NCBI GenBank assembly: GCA_022360315.1
Contig: JAKSDA010000242.1
Coordinates: 1 to 40,262, forward strand
Reading direction: 5' to 3'
Source: Pseudomonadota bacterium
GTDB taxonomy: Bacteria > Myxococcota_A > Polyangia > Haliangiales > Haliangiaceae
DNA: 40,262 bases
Part shown: positions 16,751-25,150 of the stretch, one piece after another
Layout of the letters: each line of letters begins with the position of its first letter
How positions within the stretch are numbered: position 1 is the stretch's first letter
Translations under genes and position numbers: made by a program
The notes under the pieces: generated by a model
What the model was told of the DNA's origin: nothing
Databases searched by the model: none
What the model saw: only the letters and a program-made list of their open reading frames with translations

Positions 16751-16948
16751 GCGATCGCGTGTAGTTCGTGATGCTGGGCGGCCCGACCGGGTGTTCCGGC
16801 CAGGTGTTGGAGCCGATAGAAAGCCCCGGCTTGCTCGCTGCGCTGCTGATTTCATCCGTCGGTGTATCATCGCGGCCAAACGCCATGGTCGGGCCTCTCG
16901 ATCGGAGGCTGCCTGGTGTGGTACATCTGTCGAGCTGCGTTCCGAATC

Positions 16949-19891
16949 ATGGCAGAGCGTGAGCCGAATATTCTCATTGTTTCGAATCCCGGCGACCGGG
17001 CCGAGATCGTGAATGTCCTCATGGACGCTGGCTATCGCGATCTCACAGTTGGCGACGGCGATGCTGAAACGCTGGTGTCCTTCGAGCGAGACCACCCGGA
17101 GTTGGTTATCATCTGCGCCAATCTGGATCGCGGCGATGCGCACTCTCTGGCTGCGTCAATGCGCGCAGGGATCCCTGAAAGTCTTCTCAGATTGATCCTG
17201 ATCGGGGAGACAGACGGGCCGATCCGCAACGCGCTGGACGCGTCGGATTTTGCAGTGGACAGTTTTCTCGCCCGTCCGCTGTCAGCCAAGGCGCTGCTCT
17301 TTGCAGTGCGCACATGTCTTCAAGAGGTCGAGCAAAGAGCGGATGCGAGCGGCGACGAAGCTGCTTTGAAAGCCGCCCGGCAGGCCGCGGCAGCGGCCAT
17401 GGCCCGGGCGGAAGCAGCGCTGGGTCAGGGCGCGGCAGGCGCAGATAGCGCTGCTGCGGAGAAAATTTCAGCAGTGTTGCAAGCTGCCTCTGTGGCACAA
17501 GATGCTCGGCAAACCGCACCGACCATCGAACTGGCCAGAAAAGTGGAACGAGCCATGAATCGGGCTATCGACGACTTTGTGCGCGATGCCATGGAGGCTC
17601 TTCCCCAGGCGCGCTCGCGTTCAGAACGGTCGCCCTTGCCGGTGGTGGAGGCTGAAGTCGTACAACCGGCGGGAAGCGATTCGGTTGGGCCGACCCCGGT
17701 CGCAGACGCGCTGTCCCAGGACGCAGACGTGCAGTCCGGTGATTTGCCTCGTATCGCGATGCCCTCACATGCCCGGGCAGCCGAGTCCTCTGCGCACGGC
17801 TCGGTTTCACAAGACGCCCCGGCGCCCGGAGAAACCTCGCGTTCTTCCGAGATGCCCGGCTCGATGTCCACGGGCGCGGACGAGCCCACAGCCCCGGACG
17901 CGCCACCGGTGTGGCCAGGCGATACATCGTCGCGCGCGGAACTCGACGCCGACAGCCGGGCGCCGGATATTCAGGGTCTGTCCGAGAGCGGACAAGAGCC
18001 CGACGACGAGCTTCCGGCCTGGCGACAGCCCACGGTTATTTTGCCCGATACGGTCATGTCTGCGTCGGCACCCACGGCCGAGAGCTGGACCGTTCCACTG
18101 CCAGGTCTGTCGATTGACGATGTGATAGCGGAGCCCGGCGCCAGCGAAGCGCCGTCCGAATCGCCCGGGAGTAGCGCGTCGTCGGGTTCACCCATCGCTG
18201 CAATGCCGACGCCGCAACCGACCCCTGGCCTTGCGGTCGAGCAACCGACCAATCGCTTCACTCCGTCTGCAGTGGTCGGGCCTGGCGTCCAGTCGGGACG
18301 GGCAGACTCGGCGTCGGCGAGCGCTCGAGCGAGCAGCGCTGGGCCGACAGGGAACGAAGCGGCGAGCGTGGAGGCGGCTGCTGGACCGACCGACACCGAA
18401 GCGGTGGGCACACAGGCGGCCGATGCAGAGCAGTCCGAGCCGAGCAGCCGCGAGTTTACCCGCGAGTTGCAGCGCAAGATGTCGGTCATGGCCGAGCGCC
18501 TATTTCCCGGCCAGGTACCCAAGAAATCCATCTCGTCCGAACTCGCCCACGGTCATGCTACCGAGATCGATCTCGCGGCGCTCGAAGCGGTGTCCTCCGA
18601 GGTTGGCGACGTGGGCGAGGAGGACGACGCCGCGGTGCTGGCCGGATTGGCGTCGGTATCGACCGCGTCGAGTGCCGCGTCCGAGCTCGATGCCGTGCCG
18701 GCTGCTGCCGGCGGACTCACCGAGTCCGGTACCGGCGTCCCGGTCGAGCCTTCGGGTGCAGGCGACTCGGCAGCCGCGCGCGTGGGCGACCAACGACCGT
18801 CTACTCGCTCGGGGTCTGGTCCGGACCTCGCGTCCCCTTCCGACGTCCGCGAGATCTGTCGCGGTGAAAACGACGCTGCGCTGTTGACCGAGCGCATGTT
18901 TCGCCAGCGCTTTACCGGGCGCATTGAGTTTTACCGCGACGGAATGCAAAAGGATATCCTGTTCGACAGCGGCCGGCCAGTGTTTGCCACCTCGAGCCTG
19001 GCCGAGGACAGAATGGGCGAACAGCTGTTTCGCGAGGGCAAGATCACCAGCGAGCAACACCGGCAGGTACGCGAGCTGGTCGCCAAATCGGGCCGGCGCA
19101 TGGGCGAGGTATTGATCGAAGCCGGCTGGCTCAAAAGACGCGAGCTTCTGCCGGTCGTGCGCCGGCACATCGAGGACGTCCTGTACTCGCTTTTTGCCTG
19201 GGACTCGGGTCAGTATCGCATTGTCGAGGGTGACTTTGCCGCGGCCGAGCGCATTCGAATCTCACGGCACCCGGCCGCCATGATCTTGGAAGGCGTGCGC
19301 CGCAAATACAATCGCGACAGTTTGACCGCGCTGGTCGGCTCTCGCGACACGGTTATCGAGATCACCGATGACCGTCAGCTCAAGACCGTGATGAGTGTCG
19401 CCGACCTGACCGCGGCCGAGCGCAAGGCGATCGCCAGCTTCGACGGCGAGCGCAGTTTGGCCGATATACACGCGGCCTCCTCCCTCGAACTGGTCGAGGT
19501 ATATCAACTGGCCTACGGCTTGATCGTGTGGAATGCGGCCCAGCCGCTCAGACGGGGCGAGGTCTCGGCAGCCAGGGCCCCGGACCAGCCGACGCTGGTC
19601 GGTGCCACCGATCTGGCCATCGATCGACAGCGCGTGCTGGCCAAGTACTCTTTGGTCGAAGAATCCGATTATTTCACATTGCTCGGGGTTCGTCGCGATG
19701 CCACCAGCTTCGAGATCAGACGCGCCTATGAGGCGGCCCGGCGCGATTATGCCAGCGAGGGATTTCCGCCCGAGGTTCGACGCGAGCTGGGACTACAGAT
19801 CTCCGAGATCAACGATCTGCTCGAGGAAGCCTATCAGGTATTGCGCGACGACGCGCTGCGCTCGGCTTATCTGGCCAATCTACGTGGTTAA
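16949..19891 (+). CDS. REC-like / PATAN (DUF4388) / J-like multidomain regulatory protein
   Basis: ATG 16949 starts a recognisable domain (MAEREPNILIVSNPGDRAEI); the 29 codons upstream look non-coding. The product has 980 residues. Residues 1-125 have the receiver fold, but the phosphoacceptor aspartate is absent (LVIICANLDRGD) and the usual KP is RP (FLARPLSAKAL), so it is a pseudo-receiver. Residues about 125-630 are Ala/Pro/Ser-rich and disordered. Residues about 634-760 are a PATAN/DUF4388 domain (RFTGRIEFYRDGMQKDILFD, GEQLFREGKIT, GEVLIEAGWL). About 810-865 is a winged-helix-like piece (GERSLADIHAASSL). About 907-980 is a J-like domain (DYFTLLGVRRDATSFEIRRA) without HPD. PATAN proteins are typical of Myxococcota and cyanobacterial signalling. 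It ends 17 bp before fmt and may be co-transcribed with it. Confidence 0.85.
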   Translation: MAEREPNILIVSNPGDRAEIVNVLMDAGYRDLTVGDGDAETLVSFERDHPELVIICANLDRGDAHSLAASMRAGIPESLLRLILIGETDGPIRNALDASDFAVDSFLARPLSAKALLFAVRTCLQEVEQRADASGDEAALKAARQAAAAAMARAEAALGQGAAGADSAAAEKISAVLQAASVAQDARQTAPTIELARKVERAMNRAIDDFVRDAMEALPQARSRSERSPLPVVEAEVVQPAGSDSVGPTPVADALSQDADVQSGDLPRIAMPSHARAAESSAHGSVSQDAPAPGETSRSSEMPGSMSTGADEPTAPDAPPVWPGDTSSRAELDADSRAPDIQGLSESGQEPDDELPAWRQPTVILPDTVMSASAPTAESWTVPLPGLSIDDVIAEPGASEAPSESPGSSASSGSPIAAMPTPQPTPGLAVEQPTNRFTPSAVVGPGVQSGRADSASASARASSAGPTGNEAASVEAAAGPTDTEAVGTQAADAEQSEPSSREFTRELQRKMSVMAERLFPGQVPKKSISSELAHGHATEIDLAALEAVSSEVGDVGEEDDAAVLAGLASVSTASSAASELDAVPAAAGGLTESGTGVPVEPSGAGDSAAARVGDQRPSTRSGSGPDLASPSDVREICRGENDAALLTERMFRQRFTGRIEFYRDGMQKDILFDSGRPVFATSSLAEDRMGEQLFREGKITSEQHRQVRELVAKSGRRMGEVLIEAGWLKRRELLPVVRRHIEDVLYSLFAWDSGQYRIVEGDFAAAERIRISRHPAAMILEGVRRKYNRDSLTALVGSRDTVIEITDDRQLKTVMSVADLTAAERKAIASFDGERSLADIHAASSLELVEVYQLAYGLIVWNAAQPLRRGEVSAARAPDQPTLVGATDLAIDRQRVLAKYSLVEESDYFTLLGVRRDATSFEIRRAYEAARRDYASEGFPPEVRRELGLQISEINDLLEEAYQVLRDDALRSAYLANLRG

Positions 19892-19908
19892 CCAGCGAGG
19901 AGTATGCT

Positions 19909-20910
19909 GTGCGGGTAGTATTCATGGGATCACCGGATTTTGCGGTTCCCGCCCTGCGCGGGCTGATCGAACATCACGACGTCGCTCTGGTCATGACCCA
20001 GCCCGACAAACGGGCTGGCCGCGGCAAGCGGGTGACCGCGCCTGCGGTCAAAGAAGTGGCCCTGCAGGCGGGTATTCCCGTCATGCAACCCAGCTCGGCC
20101 CGGCCCCCCGAAATAGCCGCAAAGCTGGCTGAGAGCGGAGCTGAACTGGGCGTCGTGGTGGCCTACGGCAAGATTCTGCCGCAAGCCGTGCTCGAGGCGT
20201 TTCCCCGGGGATGCATCAACATCCACGGCTCGATCCTGCCCCGCTACCGCGGTGCCGCGCCCATCCAGTGGTCGATCATTCAAGGTGAGACCGAAACCGG
20301 TGTGACGATCATGCAACTCGACGAGGGCATGGACACCGGGCCGATGTTGCTGGTGCGCAAAATGGCCGTCGAACCCGACGACAGCGCGGGATCTCTGGCC
20401 ACGCGCATGGCGCCGGTCGGTGCCGAGGCCATGCTCGAGGTCATCGACGGCCTGGCCGCGGGTACGATCGAGCCAGTCGAGCAGGATCACAGCGCTGCAA
20501 CGTATGCACCCATGCTCAAGAAAGAAGACGGCATTGTCGACTGGACGCAGAGCGCTCGACAGGTCGCCGATCGAATTCGCGGAGTAGACCCGTGGCCTGG
20601 CGCCGAGACTTCATACCCGGGCTCGGGCAGCGTCGAGCGTCTCAAGCTGTTTGGCCCCACGGTGATCGATTCGCTGTCGGGCCGGCCGGGTCAGGTTCTC
20701 GGCGTGGACGAGCGGGGGCTGATCGTGGCCTGTGGCCGCGGTGCCTGTGCAGTAGCGACTCTGCAGGCACCCGGACGGCGCCGCATGCCCGCCAACACCT
20801 TTGTCAGCGGGCGGCCCATTCCAGAAGCGGCGATAATGGGCGGCCCTCTCGACGATGGATCGAATGGCCAGCCGCCCGGCCGCTCCACTCCGCAAGATCG
20901 GTCGGGATAG
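19909..20910 (+). CDS. fmt: Methionyl-tRNA formyltransferase
   Basis: The GTG start is supported by a GGAG Shine-Dalgarno eight bases upstream, and the product begins MRVVFMGSPDFAVPALRG. The 333-residue enzyme formylates initiator Met-tRNA with 10-formyltetrahydrofolate. Catalytic residues are at the expected places: Asn104 and His106 in INIHGSILPRYRGAAPIQ and Asp142 in LDEGMDTGPML. The C-terminal OB-like domain that contacts tRNA is present (about 205-315), followed by a short Gly/Pro/Ser-rich tail. It partners with rsmB downstream, a frequent bacterial arrangement (often with def, which is not seen here). Length is normal. Confidence 0.97.
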   Translation: MRVVFMGSPDFAVPALRGLIEHHDVALVMTQPDKRAGRGKRVTAPAVKEVALQAGIPVMQPSSARPPEIAAKLAESGAELGVVVAYGKILPQAVLEAFPRGCINIHGSILPRYRGAAPIQWSIIQGETETGVTIMQLDEGMDTGPMLLVRKMAVEPDDSAGSLATRMAPVGAEAMLEVIDGLAAGTIEPVEQDHSAATYAPMLKKEDGIVDWTQSARQVADRIRGVDPWPGAETSYPGSGSVERLKLFGPTVIDSLSGRPGQVLGVDERGLIVACGRGACAVATLQAPGRRRMPANTFVSGRPIPEAAIMGGPLDDGSNGQPPGRSTPQDRSG

Positions 20911-22447
20911 AATCCGAGCCATGGTGCAACGCGCTCGAAGCGCTCGAAGTGCTCGCGATGTCGCCTGTCGTGTACTCCGGCGGGTGATTCATGAACAGGC
21001 ATTTGCCAACCTGACATTGGCTGGTGAACTCGACGCCTGTGGGCTCGATGCGCGCGACCGACGCCTGGCGACCGAACTGGTCTACGGCGTGTGCCGGCAC
21101 TTGACCCGGATCGACCGCGCACTCGCGGCCAAGACGCGACACGGCCTGGGCAAGGTCAAGCCAGCCGTACTGGCCATCTTGCGCGTAGGTGCCTATCAGT
21201 TGCTTTTTCTCGATCGGGTACCCGATCATGCCGCGGTATCGGAGGCGGTTGCGGCGGCACGCGACCTCGGCGGTGCCCGCCTGGCCGCTTTTGCCAACAG
21301 CATTCTGCGCCGGCTGACCCGCGAGGGCGAGCCGTCCTTGCCAGATGCCGACGATGTGTGCAGATATATCGAAGTTGCCCATTCTCTGCCCGGCTGGATA
21401 GCTGGCCGGCTGGCCAGCCAGTTGGGCGATCCCGCCGACAGCCTGCATGCTGCCAAAGCGCTGAGCAAGCCGGCAGGCCTGGCCATTCGCGGCAACTTCG
21501 CACGCATCACTGGCCATGGTGTGGCTGACCAGAGGTCCCGGCAAGGGATGCGAAGCGGAGTGCCGACGGAGCAGAGCGGGCGGCCGGCCGGCTATTCGAT
21601 CGGCGGCGACTCACAACCGGATCAACCACTCGCTGCGCTGCGCGAGCTTTTGCGCGGCGAGAGTCCCGATGCTGAAATTCGAGCGTCGCCCTTTTGCCCC
21701 GGAGCTCTGATAGTCGCGGGACTTGGCGATCCCGAGCGCAGCCCTTCCTTTCGCGACGGCCTGTGGACGGTACAGGATGTCGCTGCTCAGCTGGTCTCCC
21801 GCCTGGTAGCTGCTGTGGGCGAGCCTCTGCGCATCCTCGACGCCTGTGCCGGGGTCGGGGGGAAAACGACTCATCTGGCCGAACTGCACGGCGATCACGC
21901 CGTTATCGACGCAGCCGATCGGTCGCCGAACAAGCTTGCGCTGCTCGACCGCAATGCCCGTCGACTCGGGGTCGAAGAGCGCATCGCCTGTCACGCCATC
22001 GATCTGGTCGCGGCCGGCGCGACAGGAGCCGAACAACTCGGCCACAGCTACGATGCAGTCGTGCTCGATGCGCCGTGTACCGGCCTGGGGGTTTTGCGCC
22101 GCCATCCCGAGACCAAATGGCGGGTAGGCGAATCGGATGTATCTCGCATGGCCGCCGTGCAGCGCGAGCTCCTCGATGCTGTCTGCACCCGGGTCCGGTC
22201 CGGGGGAGTGTTGGTCTACAGCGTGTGCACATTCACCGCCGAGGAGGGCCAGGACCAGATCGCCAGTTTTCTCGACCGCCATCCCGAGTTCTCTCTGGCC
22301 CCGCCCCCAGCACAGGGGGACGAAGGTGGAACTGACTCCGAGTCGGTGCCGTGGGCCGATCTCTGCCCCGAGCCCGGTATCATGATCACGTGGCCACATC
22401 GCCATGGCGCCGACGGCTTCTTTGCCGCCAGGATGGTTCGAAAGTGA
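20855..22447 (+). CDS. rsmB: 16S rRNA (cytosine-967-C5)-methyltransferase
   Basis: The 530-residue enzyme has an N-terminal NusB-like RNA-binding domain (about 25-165, VPDHAAVSEAVAAAR) and a Rossmann methyltransferase domain. The latter has SAM motif I DACAGVGGKTTHLAEL, the motif IV cysteine in DAPCTGLGVLRRHPETKW and the nucleophile cysteine in YSVCTFTAEEGQDQ. It methylates C967 of 16S rRNA. Starts at 20855, 20864 and 20921 are in frame and none has a clear Shine-Dalgarno; 20921 would avoid the 56-bp overlap with fmt. An oddity is residues 227-251, which are encoded by a copy of repeat family B and are extra relative to normal RsmB, between the AIRGNFARI strand and LAALRELLRGES. The protein is otherwise complete, so it is probably functional. 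Confidence 0.95.
   Translation: MDRMASRPAAPLRKIGRDRIRAMVQRARSARSARDVACRVLRRVIHEQAFANLTLAGELDACGLDARDRRLATELVYGVCRHLTRIDRALAAKTRHGLGKVKPAVLAILRVGAYQLLFLDRVPDHAAVSEAVAAARDLGGARLAAFANSILRRLTREGEPSLPDADDVCRYIEVAHSLPGWIAGRLASQLGDPADSLHAAKALSKPAGLAIRGNFARITGHGVADQRSRQGMRSGVPTEQSGRPAGYSIGGDSQPDQPLAALRELLRGESPDAEIRASPFCPGALIVAGLGDPERSPSFRDGLWTVQDVAAQLVSRLVAAVGEPLRILDACAGVGGKTTHLAELHGDHAVIDAADRSPNKLALLDRNARRLGVEERIACHAIDLVAAGATGAEQLGHSYDAVVLDAPCTGLGVLRRHPETKWRVGESDVSRMAAVQRELLDAVCTRVRSGGVLVYSVCTFTAEEGQDQIASFLDRHPEFSLAPPPAQGDEGGTDSESVPWADLCPEPGIMITWPHRHGADGFFAARMVRK
21535..21606 (+). repeat. Dispersed repeat family B, copy 3, inside rsmB
   Basis: GTCCCGGCAAGGGATGCGAA matches copy 2 with two differences. 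The end GGCCGGCTATTCGATCGGCG matches copies 1 and 4. It is read in frame by rsmB as a Gly/Arg/Ser-rich stretch (SRQGMRSGVPTEQSGRPAGY), contributing about 25 codons with no stop or frameshift. Confidence 0.8.
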
Positions 22448-22473
22448 AATTATGCACGGCTGCTGGAAAGGTT

Positions 22474-22634
22474 AAACAGAAACGCATTCGCTGTAGATCA
22501 AATGAGGCATTGCTGTTGCGGGCCAACGGCCGAGCCGGCCGAGAGTCCGGCCGGCCACGGGCGTTGCCAAAAATAAATTGATAACCGAACGCAAAGCGGT
22601 CGGGCCGCGCGCGGTCACGCTGTATCTTTTCCAA
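22474..22634 (+). repeat. Dispersed repeat family A, copy 2
   Basis: This copy is intergenic, between rsmB and mreD. Shared landmarks are AAACAGAAAC, a diverged ATCAAATGAGG, GCTGTTGCGGGCCAACGGCC, GAGCCGGCCG, CGCAAAGCGGTCGGGCCGCG, GGTCACGCTGTATC and TTTTCCA. It carries an extra GGCCGGCC-rich stretch compared with copies 1 and 3. It occupies most of the 275-bp gap before mreD, so it sits in the leader or promoter region of the cell-wall genes. Confidence 0.85.
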
Positions 22635-22722
22635 CCTGACGCTGTCTAGTAGCGGCTAGGATTCTTCCGCAATTTCGGCGGGTTCAAGACAGTGCCCGCA
22701 GCATGGGCTATGATGCCTTTTA

Positions 22723-23238
22723 ATGCGCATTGCGGCACACGTGGTTTTGGCCTACGTGCTCATTCTGTTCATCGGCTGCCTGTGGCGCTTCGTGCCGCTC
22801 GGGCGGATGACTCCCGACATTGTCGCTCTGAGTGCGGTATATCTCGGTCTGACCGCACGCGAGCGATTGGCTCCTGCCACCGCGGGCGCAGTGGTGCTCG
22901 GTTATCTGGGCGATCTGCTGTTCGGCACACCGCGCGGGTTCCTGGCGGTCACTGCGGGCATCGTGTGCATCTTTGGCCAGCTCATCCACCGGCGACTTCT
23001 GGTCCGGGGCGTGGTTGTAACTGCCGCAGTGTCGTTTGTGACCGGTCTGGTCAGCGGTCTCATCGGCCTGGGTCTGCGCGCGTATGCCGATCTGATCCCG
23101 GCACGCGCAGGTGTGGAGTTTGGTGTGATCGCCGGCAGCGCAGCGATCACCGGGATTCTCGGACCCCCACTCTTTCGCCTTTTTCGCGCCCTGGACGCGC
23201 GCTTTGGCCGCACCTATCGGGCGCGAGAGGTAAACTGA
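22723..23238 (+). CDS. mreD: Rod shape-determining protein MreD
   Basis: The 171-residue integral membrane protein has about five or six hydrophobic segments (first MRIAAHVVLAYVLILFIGCL, then TAGAVVLGYLGDLLFGTPRG). The pattern is that of MreD: a short polar loop TARERLAPATAG, and GYLGDLLFGTPRGFLAVTAG as the conserved mid-protein segment. It belongs to the elongasome at the inner membrane, with MreC, PBP2 and RodA. It directly precedes mrdA (10 bp) and rodA; mreB and mreC are not upstream, where fmt and rsmB lie instead, so the cluster is split. The start has no strong Shine-Dalgarno. Confidence 0.88.
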   Translation: MRIAAHVVLAYVLILFIGCLWRFVPLGRMTPDIVALSAVYLGLTARERLAPATAGAVVLGYLGDLLFGTPRGFLAVTAGIVCIFGQLIHRRLLVRGVVVTAAVSFVTGLVSGLIGLGLRAYADLIPARAGVEFGVIAGSAAITGILGPPLFRLFRALDARFGRTYRAREVN

Positions 23239-23248
23239 TGGAGAGGCC

Positions 23249-25150
23249 GTGCTGATCCACAGCAAATGGGGTTCGGGCCCTGCCCTGCCAGAGTTGCACC
23301 GGCGTCTGCGCTGGATCGTGATCGTCGTGGTCGCGACATTTGCCGCCCTGGTCGGCCGATTGTGGCAACTTCAGGTCGTTCGTGGCGAGCGGTACTACGA
23401 GCAGACCCTGTCCAATGTGGTCCACCAGCGCTTCTTGCCGTCCATTCGCGGCAAGATCGTCGACCGGCGCGGCGAATCGCTGGCCGATAATCGACCGGCC
23501 TTCAATATTTATGTCACGCCCAGGACATTCGAAGCCGGTGTGGCAAATCGACTGATCCGGTTGCTCGGGCTTTCCGGCGACGAGGTCGAGCGGCTGCGCG
23601 AACGGGTCGAGGCCGGCCACAAGCGATCCGAGATGACACCGGTATTGATTTTCGAGGACCAGAGTCGCGAGCGCGCCGAGCTGATCAAACAGGCCAGTTT
23701 TCAACTGCCCGGCGTAGAGGTTCACGACGAGCCCTTCCGCTACTATCCACACGGGGAGCTGGCGGCTCACCTAATTGGCTACATGAACCAGATGACAGCG
23801 GCCGAACTGGAGAAGTACGGCCCGATGGGCTACGACGCCTCCGAGTTGGTCGGTCGCTACGGCCTGGAGCGCGCTTTCGAAAATTATCTGCGCGGGAAAA
23901 AAGGCATCGAGCACTTTGCCGTCGACGCCCGTGGCCAGCGCATCGATCCGAGCGAGGCAGCCTCGCTCATTGCGGGCGATCCGGTGATCGAGCCGGTCGC
24001 TGGACACAACCTGGTGTTGACCATCGACGCCGAACTGCAGCGCCTGGCCGAGCGCGCGGTGCAACGCCACCCGGCAGCCGCGGTGGCAGTGGTGGAGATC
24101 GAGACCGGTCGTCTCCTGGCGCTGGTGTCCAAGCCGTCGTTCGAGCCCAATACCATGACCGGCCACCTCACCAAGGCCGAGGACGACCTGCTCAAGGCAG
24201 ACCCGCGCAAGCCCTACATCGATAAGAACATGCGTCAACATTATCCACCGGGATCGACGTACAAATTCGTTGTCGCCCTGGCCGCTCTGGAACGAGGACT
24301 GGTCAGACAGGAAGACACCGCGACCTGTCCGGGCCATCACGATGTCGGGCGCCAGCGCTTCGGCTGCACATCGAGTCACGGACCGGTCAATATGGTCCAG
24401 GCCATTCAGCACTCGTGCAATGTGTACTTCTGGACGCTGGCCGAAAAGGTCGGCATGGACCGCATGGCCAAAATTGCCCGGGCGTTTGGATTTGGTGCAC
24501 CGACTGGACTCGGTCTCAACGGGGACGTGCCCGGCCGGGTGCCGACCCGGGACTGGTACGAGGAACGCACCAGCTTCAAAATCGGCTACACGATCAATGC
24601 GGCGACCGGGCAGGGCGACGTCGAGGTCACGGTTCTGCAGCTCGCCATGGCCTACGCTGCGCTGGCCAACGGCGGCCAGCTCTACGTCCCTCAGGTGGTC
24701 CACCGCATCGAGACTGCACGGGGTGATACCGTGGTCGACTACAAACCGCAAATTCGCCGGCAGATCGATATTGAGTCTGAAAAACTGGCTCTATTGCGGC
24801 GCGGCATGTGGATGGTGGTAAACGAGCCCGGCGGAACTGCCTATCAGGCGAGGAGCGAGGTTGTCGAGTTTGCGGGCAAGACCGGTACCGCCGAGGTCCG
24901 CGGTAGACGCCAGCGGCGCAAATACCAGGGCGAGCTCAAGGGTTGGCACCCCTATCGCAACCACGCGTGGTTTGCCGGCTATGCGCCGGCGACCAGTCCC
25001 GAGATCGGGATCGCGGTGCTCATCGAGCACGGCGGCCAGGGCGGCAAGACAGCTGCACCGGTCGCCAAGCGCATCATCGAGGGCTATTTCGAAAACATCA
25101 AACCACAGATGGCCAAACTGAGGCGCGGGCAGGGAGACGCGACGCGGTGA
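23249..25150 (+). CDS. mrdA: Penicillin-binding protein 2 (elongasome transpeptidase)
   Basis: The GTG start follows a GGAGAGG Shine-Dalgarno. The 633-residue protein has an N-terminal membrane anchor (LRWIVIVVVATFAALVGRLW). A dimerisation/pedestal domain follows (RGKIVDRRGESLADNRP, then GLERAFENYLRGKKGIE). The transpeptidase domain has the three active-site motifs: Ser336-Thr-Tyr-Lys in YPPGSTYKF, Ser389-Cys-Asn391 and Lys544-Thr-Gly in GKTGTAEV. It crosslinks peptidoglycan during lateral wall growth in the periplasm. Its stop overlaps the rodA start by four bases (GTGA), so the two partners are translationally coupled. Length is normal. Confidence 0.96.
   Translation: MLIHSKWGSGPALPELHRRLRWIVIVVVATFAALVGRLWQLQVVRGERYYEQTLSNVVHQRFLPSIRGKIVDRRGESLADNRPAFNIYVTPRTFEAGVANRLIRLLGLSGDEVERLRERVEAGHKRSEMTPVLIFEDQSRERAELIKQASFQLPGVEVHDEPFRYYPHGELAAHLIGYMNQMTAAELEKYGPMGYDASELVGRYGLERAFENYLRGKKGIEHFAVDARGQRIDPSEAASLIAGDPVIEPVAGHNLVLTIDAELQRLAERAVQRHPAAAVAVVEIETGRLLALVSKPSFEPNTMTGHLTKAEDDLLKADPRKPYIDKNMRQHYPPGSTYKFVVALAALERGLVRQEDTATCPGHHDVGRQRFGCTSSHGPVNMVQAIQHSCNVYFWTLAEKVGMDRMAKIARAFGFGAPTGLGLNGDVPGRVPTRDWYEERTSFKIGYTINAATGQGDVEVTVLQLAMAYAALANGGQLYVPQVVHRIETARGDTVVDYKPQIRRQIDIESEKLALLRRGMWMVVNEPGGTAYQARSEVVEFAGKTGTAEVRGRRQRRKYQGELKGWHPYRNHAWFAGYAPATSPEIGIAVLIEHGGQGGKTAAPVAKRIIEGYFENIKPQMAKLRRGQGDATR

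Larger units (their letters stand above)
15383..16948. other. 1.5-kb gene-poor region rich in repeats
   Basis: No reading frame on either strand shows convincing protein features. The left half (15500-15700) is AT-rich. A nine-base C tract lies at 15459-15467, upstream of the mddA-like gene on its template side. The right half carries an approximate 72-bp-period duplication (16111-16222), two copies of repeat family B (16309-16375, 16448-16512) and one copy of family A (16607-16750). The motif GGGCGCAATATC recurs at 15560, 16110 and 16182. The region looks like a landing zone for small repeats or the remains of decayed genes. Confidence 0.6.

Noticed and set aside
23771..24751. 326-codon minus-strand frame opposite mrdA
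   Set aside because: Antisense of a gene with all three penicillin-binding motifs.
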